Source: Erysipelotrichaceae bacterium (GTDB taxonomy: Bacteria; Bacillota_I; Bacilli_A; Erysipelotrichales; Erysipelotrichaceae). Taken from it: a stretch of 64,000 bases of DNA. Each line of letters starts with the position of its first letter. Position 1 is the first letter of the stretch. The stretch is taken from NCBI GenBank assembly GCA_022767445.1, contig JALENJ010000003.1:30940-94939 (forward strand), read 5' to 3'. Position numbers and translations under genes: made by a program. The notes under the pieces were generated by a model. The model saw only the letters and a program-made list of their open reading frames with translations. It was not told where the DNA came from and searched no databases. Below are positions 33,307 to 43,054 of the stretch, piece by piece.

Positions 33307-34206
33307 ATGAGAAAAGAAGATCTGAGTATATTTGAATACAGAATGACGAAAGAAATAAAGTATGCAGATATGATAAAAGAAGAAAGACTATCCGGCAGAA
33401 GTGAAAAGATCTCATACTTTACAAAAGAGTCTGGATATGTCGATGGATTCATATATAGACCAGATGATTATACTGGTGAAAAAGATCTTCCAATTATATT
33501 TAACTTTCATGGTGGTGGAATGGTATTGGCATATTGTGAACAAGATGGTAAATATTGTCAATATATTGCAAATCAAACATATTCAGCTGTCATTAATGTG
33601 GATTATCCAGTCGCTCCTGAATATAAGTACCCTTTACCAATTTATGCAACATACAGTTTTATTCAAAAATTACTACAAGATGCAGATAAATATCATCTAG
33701 ATAGAGGACAGATATCCTTAATGGGACATAGCGCTGGTGGTTATATGTCGGCAGCACTATCGATATTAGCTTCACAGAAAAAAGATATCATATTTAAAAA
33801 GATGATTGTGGATTATGGTGTACTAAGACAAGATAAAAATCCGGAGTTTAGGAAAGCAATTGACCCGAATAAGGCTATTCCAGTTTCTCGTATGCAACAA
33901 TACTACAACTGGTATTTTGAAAAAGATGCAAATCCTTCAGAATGGTTAGCAAGTCCTTGTAATGCTCCAGGAAGCATTTTCCCACCTACTTTTATTCTCG
34001 TTGCGGAATATGATGCATTAGCTGAAGAAGAAAAAGAATTTTATAATAACTTGTTAGAAAGTAATATTCCATGCAAGTTAAAGGTATACCCTGATTGCAT
34101 GCATGGATTCACACATGATTGCTTTACTGAATACAATCCAACACAAGCAAAGATTGCTTGGGAAGATATGGCAAATTTCTTGAAAGAGATAAAGGTAGAA
34201 ACCTAG
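33307..34206 (+). CDS. Alpha/beta hydrolase, hormone-sensitive lipase (HGGG) type
   Basis: About 299 residues. The HGG motif NFHGGGMVLAYC, the elbow GHSAGGYMSAAL, the acid VAEYDALAEE and the His YPDCMHGFTHDC make a full catalytic set of family IV esterases. It is cytoplasmic. ATG 33307 has AAGGTGAG before it; the earlier in-frame start at 33292 lies inside the previous gene. It is not closely similar to the first esterase, so the two may remove different acyl groups or act at different positions on an imported sugar. Confidence 0.88.
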   Translation: MRKEDLSIFEYRMTKEIKYADMIKEERLSGRSEKISYFTKESGYVDGFIYRPDDYTGEKDLPIIFNFHGGGMVLAYCEQDGKYCQYIANQTYSAVINVDYPVAPEYKYPLPIYATYSFIQKLLQDADKYHLDRGQISLMGHSAGGYMSAALSILASQKKDIIFKKMIVDYGVLRQDKNPEFRKAIDPNKAIPVSRMQQYYNWYFEKDANPSEWLASPCNAPGSIFPPTFILVAEYDALAEEEKEFYNNLLESNIPCKLKVYPDCMHGFTHDCFTEYNPTQAKIAWEDMANFLKEIKVET

Positions 34207-34240
34207 GAGATCATTCTCTTAACTAGGATTTCTACCTTTT
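34191..34240 (+). terminator. Terminator of the PTS-esterase operon
   Basis: AAAGGTAGAAACCTA pairs with TAGGATTTCTACCTTTT; the stop codon lies in the stem and a T-run follows. Confidence 0.85.
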
Positions 34241-34248
34241 TGTATGTT

Positions 34249-35706
34249 TTAAATTGTTGTTTGTTCATCATCTTGTTTATCCTGCTTTGCAGGTAAGATG
34301 ATGTTTGCACGGTAGAGGTCTCCATCGATCACGATGTTGAAGTTACCACCTTGTAGTTCTACGAGGTTTTGTGCGATGTTGAGTCCTAGACCACTACCTT
34401 AGGTATAATGTGATTCATCTCCGCGTACGAATCTTTGCATGAGTTTGTCTGCTGCAATGTTTAGCGGCTCTCGACTGACGTTCTTCATAGATATCATGAT
34501 GTTATCATCGACTGTCTTAACAGAGGAGATATGAACTCTGGTATCTGGTTGTGCGTATTTAACCAGATTGGTAAACAAGTTAGCGAATACTCTCCACAGT
34601 AACTGTCCATCAGCCATGGCAGAATGGGCATTGTCGTCAATTTCTTTGACGATTTCTAGACGGACATCTCAAACTTATCGGTATATTCACCGATTGCTAG
34701 TTCTTTAAAGGCTGGTGTAAATAGCTCAGTATCAATCTGGGAGCTGTTTTCACCTTTCGCAAAGCGGTGTATCGCATCCTTCAGCAGTAGGGATTGATAG
34801 GACCACCAGAATACAACAGTAACGAATAATACAGTAGGAAAGTATCCAGCTGTGATCAATAATAACATCAATATAAAGATGCATATCGGTGCGATAATCC
34901 CGGTTAATATCATCAGATATGTCAGGATACTTGCATTTGCGAATCCGTAATGATATCCCTGTTGATAGAAGTTAATGACGATATCTGGGAAACCATTCCT
35001 AACGATGTAGGTTACACTGAGTTCTATGATAATTCCTGTATCAGGCATAGATATCGAGTGGAATTTTATTTAACCAGTTTAGGGTAATACCTTCTTTGTT
35101 TTCTACATGTCCTGTTGCACAGAATAAGAAGATAACTGACGCAAAGAAAACAATGAAGGAACCAATCGCCATTGTGATTAATTGATAACGATATTTATAC
35201 TGTAATGCATAGATTGTATCACTATAGTAGAAGTTATCTTTCGCAATCAAATCTGAAGATAATGCATATTCAATACGATAGGTAGGCTCTGTACCACGAA
35301 TAATATAGCTTTCATAGTAACCGGTCGATCCCTCACCATAGAAGTAACCATTACCACGTAATGTAGAGTTGATAACTTCATAGTTTCGATAGATAAGTTG
35401 GTTCGTATCTCCTTTGTAAATAGAGATACTTAAATTGCATTTATCACGATCAAAGTTATTCTCGGAATATATTTTTTGCTCGTCGGTGATTAGTACGTAT
35501 AGTACGGCACTTCGTGTAGTTGAGGCCGCACGTGCTTTGGCATCTGCGGTTTGACAGTATCCTGAGATACCGTCATATCCTCCAGAACTGGATAGGTAGA
35601 TGATTGCGTTTAGTGAGATGATTCCGCAGATGATACTCATCGCAAAGAACACCGTCGCAATGATTTTAAAGATGAACTTTGATCGAATCTTATATGTTCT
35701 TTTCAT
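34249..35706 (-). pseudogene. Sensor histidine kinase, multiply disrupted
   Basis: Three frame pieces make one former kinase: an N-terminal sensor part (35041-35706, two helices flanking an external domain), a membrane part (34656-35048), and an ATPase part (34249 to about 34665). Lesions: a frameshift at about 35046 (one extra C in GCCTGA); loss of the histidine-box dimerisation region, since SQIDTELFTPAFKE runs straight into LAIGEYTDKFE; another frameshift at about 34665; and TAA (34399-34401) inside HYT-stop-GSGLGL. The ATP-lid GSGLGL and N-box (LLWRVFANLFTNLVKYA) remain. It overlaps the intact regulator by 17 bases. Confidence 0.88.
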
Positions 35707-36391
35707 TTGAATCCTCCATCTTATAGCCTTGTCCCCATACGACTTTTATGTATCTTGGCTCAGATGGATCAATCTCGATCTTCTCTCGTAAGTGGCGAAT
35801 ATGTACAGCGATTATGGATTCACTACCGATTGGCTTATCATGCCATACATTTTTATATATTTCTGATGAGGTGAATGCTTTTCCTGGTTGTCTCATTAAC
35901 ATCTTTAAAATACCGAATTCCATTGGTGTTAATGAGATTGGCTGTCCTTCAACACTGACTTTCTTTGCGGTATCATCAAGTGTTAAACCGCCGAGAATTA
36001 TTAACTTGGTATGTTTATTCACATCACCAAAGTGTTTGTATCTTCTTAGCTGTGCTTTGATATGTGCCACAATTACATCCAAGTAAAATGGTTTTGTAAT
36101 GTAGTCATCTGCACCGATATTGAGTCCGTTAATTTTATCGACGTCTTCGCTCTTTGCGGATAGTAGGATAATTGGGATGTTGGTTATTTGACGAATGAGT
36201 TGTGTCGCTTTAATTCCATCCATGACCGGCATCATGATATCCATGAGTACTAAATCGATATGTTCCCTTCGTACGCACTCAACAGCTTCTTTTCCGCACT
36301 TAGCAGTGAGTAGACGATAGTCTTCTTTGGTTAGGAATATTTTGAGTGATTCTAAAATATCTTCATCATCTACGATTAGAATTGTTTCCAT
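35690..36391 (-). CDS. Two-component response regulator, OmpR/PhoB family
   Basis: A 233-residue regulator with a receiver (LIVDDEDI acidic pair, LVLMDIMMPVMDG phosphoryl Asp near residue 51, ILLSAKSE, DYITKPF Lys) and a winged helix (about 135-230) with IAVHIRHLREKIE and VVWGQGYKME. All conserved residues are present, so it is orphaned by loss of its kinase rather than broken. It lies 19 bases after the YitT gene and is probably in that transcript. Confidence 0.93.
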   Translation of the reverse strand: METILIVDDEDILESLKIFLTKEDYRLLTAKCGKEAVECVRREHIDLVLMDIMMPVMDGIKATQLIRQITNIPIILLSAKSEDVDKINGLNIGADDYITKPFYLDVIVAHIKAQLRRYKHFGDVNKHTKLIILGGLTLDDTAKKVSVEGQPISLTPMEFGILKMLMRQPGKAFTSSEIYKNVWHDKPIGSESIIAVHIRHLREKIEIDPSEPRYIKVVWGQGYKMEDSNEKNI

Positions 36392-36410
36392 GGCACGTAT
36401 CTTTATTTTA

Positions 36411-37289
36411 TCAGACTAAGCGTTTTTGGTATCCTCCGATGACATTAACTCTTGTGTGAGTAATGACAAACGCTTCTGGATCTAGTTTACGTATTTCTTT
36501 TTGTACAGAGTTGACTTCGCTTTTGGCAACGATTGTGACGAGTACTTCTGTATGGTTATTGGTATATGCTCCTTTGCCATCCCAAGCGGTGACACCACGG
36601 GCATATTCTTGCATGATCATCTGTTTGACTGCAGGGACATGCGTGAATATCATTAGCTCTACTTCAATGTTTTGGTAGTGCCAACGATCGATTGTTACAG
36701 AAAATATGACAATATAAATAATGGAATACAGTGTAGTAGACACATCAAATAAGATTGCCATTAATGTAAATAGTATACCATTATATAAGATGTTAAATAA
36801 ACCAACTGATATTCTTTTTGACTTATGACTTAAAAATAATCCTAATAAATCTAAGCCACCGGCACTTGCGCTATTGGTTAATATCAATCCACAACCAACT
36901 CCACCAACAAGAGCTGCGATAACTATGCATGCAAGTTTATCGTCTAGGATAGGCGTTGCGGGTGCTACAACATAAGTAAATATGATGGTCTGTAAAGCAA
37001 CGGAAAGTATCGTACCTGCTAACATGCGTTTCTTCATTGTCTTAAAGGCGAGTATAAACAGTGGAATATTGAATGCTAGGTTGATAATACCGGCAGTATC
37101 TACACCTTTAACATTTGATAGAAATAGTGTTCGAATCATCTGTGCTGTTCCAGGAACACCACCTGAATATAATTTTAGGGGGACTAGGAATAGGTTGACT
37201 GATAATGCATATAGTGTTGTACCTAGAATAATCAGTAAGATATTTAGGGGTGTTACTTTCTTTGGTTTTACATAGATTTCCTGTGACAT
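36411..37289 (-). CDS. YitT family membrane protein
   Basis: A 292-residue protein with about five to six N-terminal helices (DUF161/YitT_membrane, with ALSVNLFLVPLKLYSGGVPG and GLILTNSASAGGLDLL) and a C-terminal cytosolic DUF2179 domain (about 215-290, WDGKGAYTNNHTEVLVTIVA). Family members are thought to be transporters, but substrates are unknown. It starts its own unit upstream of the response regulator. Confidence 0.9.
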   Translation of the reverse strand: MSQEIYVKPKKVTPLNILLIILGTTLYALSVNLFLVPLKLYSGGVPGTAQMIRTLFLSNVKGVDTAGIINLAFNIPLFILAFKTMKKRMLAGTILSVALQTIIFTYVVAPATPILDDKLACIVIAALVGGVGCGLILTNSASAGGLDLLGLFLSHKSKRISVGLFNILYNGILFTLMAILFDVSTTLYSIIYIVIFSVTIDRWHYQNIEVELMIFTHVPAVKQMIMQEYARGVTAWDGKGAYTNNHTEVLVTIVAKSEVNSVQKEIRKLDPEAFVITHTRVNVIGGYQKRLV

Positions 37290-37327
37290 GAAAGGTTCCT
37301 CTTTTTTCTTCTATTATCATAAAGAAA

Positions 37328-37351
37328 AAGATGGTATTTTCATACCATCTT
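37328..37351 (-). terminator. Terminator after rubrerythrin
   Basis: AAGATGGTAT-TTTC-ATACCATCTT, followed by TTTTCTTT on the minus strand. Confidence 0.85.
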
Positions 37352-37363
37352 AAGAAAAATATT

Positions 37364-37903
37364 TTAGTAATTTTCTTTCTTAACTTCGAAGAAGCTTTCC
37401 TTATATCCGCAGAGTGGGCATACTTTTGGAGCTTTCTTAGCTTCAATTGTATATCCGCAGATTTCACACTGCCATACGACTGGCTCTTCTTTTTCGAATA
37501 CTTGGGAGTTTAGAACGTTAGCCTTTAGCTTTTCGTATCTTTCTTCATGGTCTTTTTCTACTTTAGCAACCATATCCATCTGAGCAGCGATACGTGTGAA
37601 TCCTTCTTCACGAGCTTCAGCAGCCATTCTCTTGTACATGTCTGTCCACTCGTAGTTTTCACCATCAGCTCCCATTTGTAGGCACTCTTGTGTTGTAGGG
37701 ATTTCGCCACCACATAATGCCTTAAACCATTGCTTTGCGTGTTCTTGTTCGTTACGTGCTGTTTCTAAGAAGATGTTAGCGATTTGTTCATAGCCTTCTT
37801 CACGAGCCTTCTCAGCGAAGAAAGTGTACTTGTTGCGAGCCATTGACTCGCCAGCGAATGCATCATTTAAATTCTTTTCAGTTTTTGAACCCTTTAGTTC
37901 CAT
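37364..37903 (-). CDS. rbr: Rubrerythrin
   Basis: A 179-residue peroxide-reducing non-haem diiron protein. The N-terminal four-helix domain has [20 protein letters not shown], the E-x2-H metal motifs ([22 protein letters not shown]), and a C-terminal rubredoxin-like domain with [11 protein letters not shown] and [12 protein letters not shown] (two CxxC pairs). ATG 37903 is chosen because GAGGAGG is 9 bases upstream; the frame's earlier ATG overlaps that site. It is cotranscribed with perR, overlapping it by 26 bases, and so is part of the peroxide response of an anaerobe. Confidence 0.95.
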   Translation of the reverse strand: MELKGSKTEKNLNDAFAGESMARNKYTFFAEKAREEGYEQIANIFLETARNEQEHAKQWFKALCGGEIPTTQECLQMGADGENYEWTDMYKRMAAEAREEGFTRIAAQMDMVAKVEKDHEERYEKLKANVLNSQVFEKEEPVVWQCEICGYTIEAKKAPKVCPLCGYKESFFEVKKENY

Positions 37904-38306
37904 TGCTTGTGTCCTCCTCATTTAGACAATCTTTGCAAATACCCTCAAAAATAGTGACGTGGTTGATAACTTTAGCTCCGGTGAATTCTTCTACCTTTCT
38001 ATCTGGGCAAGAATCGTAAGGCATTTCACCAAGGTCGATCATCTTTCCGCATTTCGTGCAGCGTAAGTGATCATGTGGGGCAGGGTTACCATCGTAGAAG
38101 TTATAACCTTCTCCTGTATATTTACGAATGATACCTTCTTGGACGAGAAGATTTAGATTTCGATATACAGTAGCTAAGCCAATACCAGTCTCCTTTTTAT
38201 CAAGGGCTTGTTTGACTTCTTCCGCAGTCATATGCGTACCAATGCCTTGAATAATATCTAGTATTGCTTGTTTTTGATAGGTCTGTCTTCTTTTCATATT
38301 CGCCAC
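37878..38306 (-). CDS. perR: Fur-family peroxide regulator PerR
   Basis: A 142-residue Fur-fold repressor. The winged helix ([20 protein letters not shown]) and the C-terminal metal domain with [15 protein letters not shown] and GICKDCL (two CxxC structural zinc pairs) are complete. Context (rubrerythrin downstream and a matching palindrome upstream) makes PerR the best assignment over Fur or Zur. The start may be GTG 38306 or ATG 38297; neither has a strong ribosome site. Confidence 0.9.
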   Translation of the reverse strand: MANMKRRQTYQKQAILDIIQGIGTHMTAEEVKQALDKKETGIGLATVYRNLNLLVQEGIIRKYTGEGYNFYDGNPAPHDHLRCTKCGKMIDLGEMPYDSCPDRKVEEFTGAKVINHVTIFEGICKDCLNEEDTSNGTKGFKN

Positions 38307-38315
38307 TTATTGAGA

Positions 38316-38332
38316 ACTATTATCATTATAGT
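38316..38332 (-). promoter_or_regulatory. PerR box
   Basis: ACTATTATCATTATAGT is a near-perfect palindrome matching the Bacillus PerR box pattern (TTATAATNATTATAA) in its core ATAATGATAAT. It lies 10-26 bases before the perR start, which supports autorepression of perR-rbr. Confidence 0.75.
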
Positions 38333-38451
38333 CGCTTTAGTGGTGAATACAACCCCTTTGTTAAAACTTTTATACAATTATATCTAATGTTAGAAAACAC
38401 TAACTTGAAAATCTTACATTATTATGAAAGTTAGACACAAGAATATAAGAA

Positions 38452-38473
38452 AAACGGCAGATAACTGCCGTTT
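38452..38473 (-). terminator. Terminator after the M16C peptidase gene
   Basis: AAACGGCAG-ATAA-CTGCCGTTT, followed on the minus strand by TTCTTATA. It lies 4 bases after the peptidase stop. Confidence 0.8.
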
Positions 38474-38476
38474 AAA

Positions 38477-41374
38477 CTATGATAATGGTTCTAGGATTGT
38501 GTATCCTTGTTGTTTACATGCGCCAATTGTTTCCGCATTGGCAATCACGCATGTATTTGCGTCATTCAGCGTTGTTTTGAACATCTCAATGAAGTTTGCT
38601 AGATCTTCTGCTTTCATGGAGAGTATCTGCTTGCGTGCTTTGCACATATCTTCATAGGATACATTGCGTAGGTAACGTACATCTGCCAGGCGTACTTTAG
38701 CGGCTGGTGAGAGTAGTGGCTCTGCTGCAGCGATGGTACCGATAATATATCCTGTTAAATCTGTATCTTGGCTATTTGCAAGTTCTTCAATCCGTTTGTA
38801 GATATTCTTGTAGATATCAATGGATTGTAGTGGACTTGGATCACGATAGGAATAAGCACCGATATTTCCAGTTGGACTTGCAGAGAAGCCTGTACCATAT
38901 GCATTACCCTTTACGCGTACTTCTGTCCATAGGTAATCATAGCTGAGTAGGTGTGATATGACTTGCATGCATGAATCATACTTGAAGTCGTAGTTGGTAA
39001 TATTGTTTCCAGCTGCGGAGTATGAAATACCTGCTGGAATCTGAATGACTTCATGCTTGTCTTGTAGTAGTGGGTAGTGAACAACCTTACCCTGTGCTTC
39101 AACTGTATGTAGTCCTTGAATGAGCTGTTCGATGATATCTTTGTGATCTCCTGTAATACTTGCGGTTAAGCGATCTTTGGAGAATAGTACATCAGCGTAC
39201 ATCTCGAACTCGTTGATTATCTCATCAATCTGTTCGTCATAGTTTTCTTCTAGGTGTTTAGCGAAGATTGCACTTTCATATCCACTTGTATATTCACGGA
39301 ATACGCCTTCTGCACTGTTGTGTGCGGATACTCTGCGCATCGCTGCCGCATGACCTGACATGATCAGTGATTGTCTTGCGGTTTCGTTATCCTGTTTTAG
39401 TAGTGGTAGGATATCTTCTTTGTTAAACTGTGTTTCTGTTAAGATTTCAAGAATGAGGGGTACTGCTTTATCGACGTTGCGTTCTAATACGGAGCAGGAT
39501 ACTCCGATGACTGGAATACATGCATCACTGCGGTTGTCTGGTGAGTATGCGTCGATAAAGATATTCAATGTACCTAGGTCTTTATGAATTGCTTGTTGCA
39601 ATTCACTAACAGTCTTGTTTTTGGTTGGTAAATTCATGAGTAAATCAGAGAATTGACCAACCACAGGTAGATGTTTCACAGTGATGCCTGAAAGTGAGAA
39701 ATAGAGTTGTAGATAGACAATACCTGAATCCTGTGCGGGATGAAGAATCGTAGGGACAGAGTGAATCTTTGTAATCTCTACTGGGAAGTCTTCTGGCTTT
39801 TCATCGATCTCAGATAGGGCAATCTGCGGTAGTGTATCGAGTTGTTCCTTGGTGTCTGGTGTTTGTTGCCATGCATCCAAGGCGTTGTTTTCATCAATGA
39901 ATGCTTGTAGGTTATCTTTATTGTCTTCTTTGATTTTCGCAAGACGTTCTTTTTCATCTGCGACGCGTTTTGCGAACATCGTTGTATCTGGAATCGTGAT
40001 GAGACTATTGAGGTGCTCATCATCCAACAGGAAGGAGGATAATAGTTCTTCAAAGTATCCTTGTTCCATCTTATTGCGAAGTTCATCAAATAGGTATCCA
40101 ATGGATAGTGGTTTGGATGGATCTCCATCGTATAACCAGGAATCCATTGCACGTCTGCCATACATGAGTCCTGCAGGTTCATGACTTTCCCGATAGAGGA
40201 ATTCCATCTGGTTGATGGTTGCCTTGAGTTCTTCGTGATCAAGTCCATTTGTGACTAGGTCTTTTGCGGTATCTTGTAGTGCTTTTTTGACTTGGTTGAA
40301 TTTGTTTTCATCGCTATTGCGTACGGTGAGTATCATCCATGGTTGTTGGATACCATCGTATAGGTCTAGTTCTACATCTTCTCCTAGGTCTTTCTCTAGG
40401 ATTGTTTTCTTGAGTGGAGCCTCGTTGTTAGCCACGAGTGTTGAGGATAGGATTGACCATGCGATGTTTTTTTCGTAGGAGTCGAAGTTGGAGATGATCT
40501 TTGCAAAGGAGATGTGGGAGTGATTTTCTGTTGGCTCACTCTCGCTTACTTCGTAGTGTACTTTGTGTTGTGTTGCTGGTAGGACTTCTTGCATTGGGAT
40601 GGTGAAGTCCATCTGTTCTTTTTGGTATTGTCCAAAGTATTCATCGTTGATAAACGCAAGTGATTGGTCGATATCTAGATCTCCATCTAACCAAACTCTT
40701 GCGTTAGATGGATGATAGAATTTCTGGTGTGTTTCGATGAACTTTTCGTATGTTAGATCTGTGATGTATTTTGGATCTCCACCTGAGACATAGCGGTAGC
40801 AATTATCCTTGAACAACATACGACTGAGTTCATCGACAATTGTTTCGTCAACGGATGAAAAGGATCCTTTCATCTCGTTGAGGACGACACCGCTGTATTG
40901 CATGTCTTCATTCTTGTCATGAATTTGATAATGCCATCCTTCTTGTAGGAAGATGTTTTTGTTTGTGTAGATTGCTGGGTGGAATACAGCGTCCATATAT
41001 ACGGACATCAAATTCATGAAGTCTTTGTCGTTACGACTTGATACTGGATACATGGTTTTATCTGGAAATGTGAATGCGTTTAGGAATGTTTGTAGGCTAC
41101 TCTTTAATAGTTCTACAAATGGTTCACGTACTGGGTATTTCTTTGAACCATTTAATACGCTGTGTTCTAGAATGTGGAATACACCTGTATCGTTATCTGG
41201 GATGGTTTTAAAGGTGATTGCAAATGTTTTGTTTTTGTCATCTCTTTTTAACCAACATAGTTGGGCACCGGTCTGTTCATGTTGGAACATGTATAGTGTT
41301 CCGTGTGCATCTGGTATATCTTTGATTTGTTGTAATACAAATCCATGGTATTTGTTGTTAAGTACTAAATTCAT
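38477..41374 (-). CDS. Insulinase-family zinc peptidase, M16C (PreP/Cym1-like)
   Basis: A 965-residue cytosolic oligopeptidase built from four M16 domains. The inverted zinc motif HILEHSVLNGS (HxxEH, around residue 67) and the downstream glutamate region VVLNEMKGSFSSVDE are intact, followed by the M16C-associated domain and the inactive C-terminal pair (RVKGNAYGTGFSASPTG). The length matches bacterial PreP homologues (about 970). These enzymes digest short unstructured peptides. It is transcribed alone, with a terminator right behind it. Confidence 0.93.
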   Translation of the reverse strand: MNLVLNNKYHGFVLQQIKDIPDAHGTLYMFQHEQTGAQLCWLKRDDKNKTFAITFKTIPDNDTGVFHILEHSVLNGSKKYPVREPFVELLKSSLQTFLNAFTFPDKTMYPVSSRNDKDFMNLMSVYMDAVFHPAIYTNKNIFLQEGWHYQIHDKNEDMQYSGVVLNEMKGSFSSVDETIVDELSRMLFKDNCYRYVSGGDPKYITDLTYEKFIETHQKFYHPSNARVWLDGDLDIDQSLAFINDEYFGQYQKEQMDFTIPMQEVLPATQHKVHYEVSESEPTENHSHISFAKIISNFDSYEKNIAWSILSSTLVANNEAPLKKTILEKDLGEDVELDLYDGIQQPWMILTVRNSDENKFNQVKKALQDTAKDLVTNGLDHEELKATINQMEFLYRESHEPAGLMYGRRAMDSWLYDGDPSKPLSIGYLFDELRNKMEQGYFEELLSSFLLDDEHLNSLITIPDTTMFAKRVADEKERLAKIKEDNKDNLQAFIDENNALDAWQQTPDTKEQLDTLPQIALSEIDEKPEDFPVEITKIHSVPTILHPAQDSGIVYLQLYFSLSGITVKHLPVVGQFSDLLMNLPTKNKTVSELQQAIHKDLGTLNIFIDAYSPDNRSDACIPVIGVSCSVLERNVDKAVPLILEILTETQFNKEDILPLLKQDNETARQSLIMSGHAAAMRRVSAHNSAEGVFREYTSGYESAIFAKHLEENYDEQIDEIINEFEMYADVLFSKDRLTASITGDHKDIIEQLIQGLHTVEAQGKVVHYPLLQDKHEVIQIPAGISYSAAGNNITNYDFKYDSCMQVISHLLSYDYLWTEVRVKGNAYGTGFSASPTGNIGAYSYRDPSPLQSIDIYKNIYKRIEELANSQDTDLTGYIIGTIAAAEPLLSPAAKVRLADVRYLRNVSYEDMCKARKQILSMKAEDLANFIEMFKTTLNDANTCVIANAETIGACKQQGYTILEPLS

Positions 41375-41445
41375 AGGGTTCCTCCGTGCTTGTCTATTTT
41401 ACAACATAATTGGATTCCATAGAAGAAAGCTGCCTGAAATAAAAA

Positions 41446-41466
41446 GACCAAAGCTTAGCTTTAGTC
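41446..41466 (-). terminator. Terminator after the FHA gene
   Basis: GACCAAAGCT facing AGCTTTAGTC, followed on the minus strand by TTTTTATTT. The stem includes the FHA stop codon. Confidence 0.75.
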
Positions 41467-42168
41467 AATGATTTGGTTGATAATGATTTCGGCACGTCCT
41501 AGGTTGATGTGATCTCCTTCATGGATACGAGCTTTTCCAAGTGGTGGAAGTTTAATACCATTGAGGTATGTGCCGTTATGTTCGGATACGTCTGCTAGGT
41601 AGATTGTATTGGATTCCATCAATATGCGTGCATGTTTACGACTGATTGCTGGTTCACTGATGACTAAATCGCAAGAAGTCGCCTCACGTCCAATTAAGCA
41701 AGGTAGTTTATCGATCGTATGATCGTTGACTTGTCCTGCTACTTTGATGGTAACGAGTATCTTTGGATCAACATCATCTAGTTTTGTTGTAGAGAAGATC
41801 TCCTCAAACAATGCGGATGAATCATCGTTGTTTGATTCATGAATTGGTGTATCTAGTGAATCAATCTTAACAGGATCCATTGCAGGTCTGACTGGCATGA
41901 CTGGTCTTTCAGCGTCTGTTAGAACAGTTGTTTCGGCAAGTTGTTCTTGCGTTGGGGCCTGTGGCTGTACTGGTTTTGGTTGTACAGGCGTTGTGATGTT
42001 TGGTTTTTGTCTGGCAATCTTTTTGGTTGTGCCAACTTCTTTGCCTTCGGAATCTACGTAGTAGATATTTTTCTTGAATGCTAAAAAGATAACTGCGATT
42101 AATAGTACGACGTTTGTACCAGCTAATGCTAGAATTATTAATCTTGAGATTGTTGGATCACTCAGCAT
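41461..42168 (-). CDS. Membrane-anchored FHA-domain protein
   Basis: A 235-residue protein with one N-terminal helix (LIILALAGTNVVLLIAVIFL), a proline/glutamine-rich linker (about 50-110), and a C-terminal FHA domain (about 140-235) with PCLIGREATSCDLVI, AISRKHARI, and HNGTYLNGIKLPP. The Arg, Ser-Arg-His and Asn residues that read phosphothreonine are present. It should report a Ser/Thr kinase signal at the membrane; no kinase is in the window. It follows the PrsW-like gene in the tmk operon direction. Confidence 0.88.
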   Translation of the reverse strand: MLSDPTISRLIILALAGTNVVLLIAVIFLAFKKNIYYVDSEGKEVGTTKKIARQKPNITTPVQPKPVQPQAPTQEQLAETTVLTDAERPVMPVRPAMDPVKIDSLDTPIHESNNDDSSALFEEIFSTTKLDDVDPKILVTIKVAGQVNDHTIDKLPCLIGREATSCDLVISEPAISRKHARILMESNTIYLADVSEHNGTYLNGIKLPPLGKARIHEGDHINLGRAEIIINQIID

Positions 42169-42211
42169 AATTTACTCCTTATTTATGTTTGTTTTTATTT
42201 TACAATATTGT

Positions 42212-43051
42212 TTACATTTTTTCACTAGTACTTGTTTCGTCATGTACTTCCTCAACGATTGGATTTGGTTGGTTGAGGGAAGTATTGCAGTAGATATCAT
42301 CGTAGGCTGGTGGATTGATTAACGCATCGCTCTTGGACTCTAGTTGGATAGTACGGAAGACTACGATATCTAGGATGATAATAAAAATAAAGAAGATGAC
42401 GAGTCCTAGGATTTCGTTTACCATCAATGTTCCATCGAAGATGGCATGCAGGATGGCAGGAAAGGCGAAGGCTGCACCTAGGGTTAGGTTACGTGCTTCT
42501 TGGTTTCCCTGTGCTTCCGCAACTTTTGCCTGTCCGTAATATAATCCCATGTATACCGCAAAGCTCATGTGTCCTGGTATGGTCAACAGTGCTCTTTGGG
42601 CTGCTATGGCGATACTCTGTGTATTAAATACGTAGAAGACATTCTCTAATGCCGCAAATCCTAGGGATACGAATACCGCATATACAATGCCATCGAAGCG
42701 GTAGTTAAATTCCTTGTTCTTCCAGGTGAATCGATAGAGGAAGAATAACTTAGCACCTTCTTCGATTAGACCTACAAATAGGGCGGTTAGAATACCATAG
42801 TTCATCTGTGTTGGTTGGAAGATGATTGTTAATAGATATATTACGATGCGATCGGATATCAGTTCTAATACAATTGCAATCGCTACCGCAAGAATACCGC
42901 CAAAGATACATTTCAACAGTAGTAATGGGGATTCTTTTTCTTTACTATCGTTGCGATAGATGTATACCATCAACATCGCTGCTGGTAGGATGGCAATCAT
43001 AATATAGAATATAATCACTGGTGTTGATAGGGATTCGTATTGGTTAAACAT
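42212..43051 (-). CDS. prsW: PrsW-family intramembrane metalloprotease
   Basis: A 279-residue membrane protein with about eight helices. Family motifs: GLIEEGAKLFFLYRF (metal-binding EE), FAALENVFYVF, RALLTIPGHMSFAVYMG (His), and FPAILHAIFDGTL (His and Asp). In Bacillus PrsW starts cleavage of anti-sigma factor RsiW, but members occur without that system and no anti-sigma factor is seen here. It is 3 bases after the rsmI stop, in the same operon. Confidence 0.88.
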   Translation of the reverse strand: MFNQYESLSTPVIIFYIMIAILPAAMLMVYIYRNDSKEKESPLLLLKCIFGGILAVAIAIVLELISDRIVIYLLTIIFQPTQMNYGILTALFVGLIEEGAKLFFLYRFTWKNKEFNYRFDGIVYAVFVSLGFAALENVFYVFNTQSIAIAAQRALLTIPGHMSFAVYMGLYYGQAKVAEAQGNQEARNLTLGAAFAFPAILHAIFDGTLMVNEILGLVIFFIFIIILDIVVFRTIQLESKSDALINPPAYDDIYCNTSLNQPNPIVEEVHDETSTSEKM

Positions 43052-43054
43052 GGA

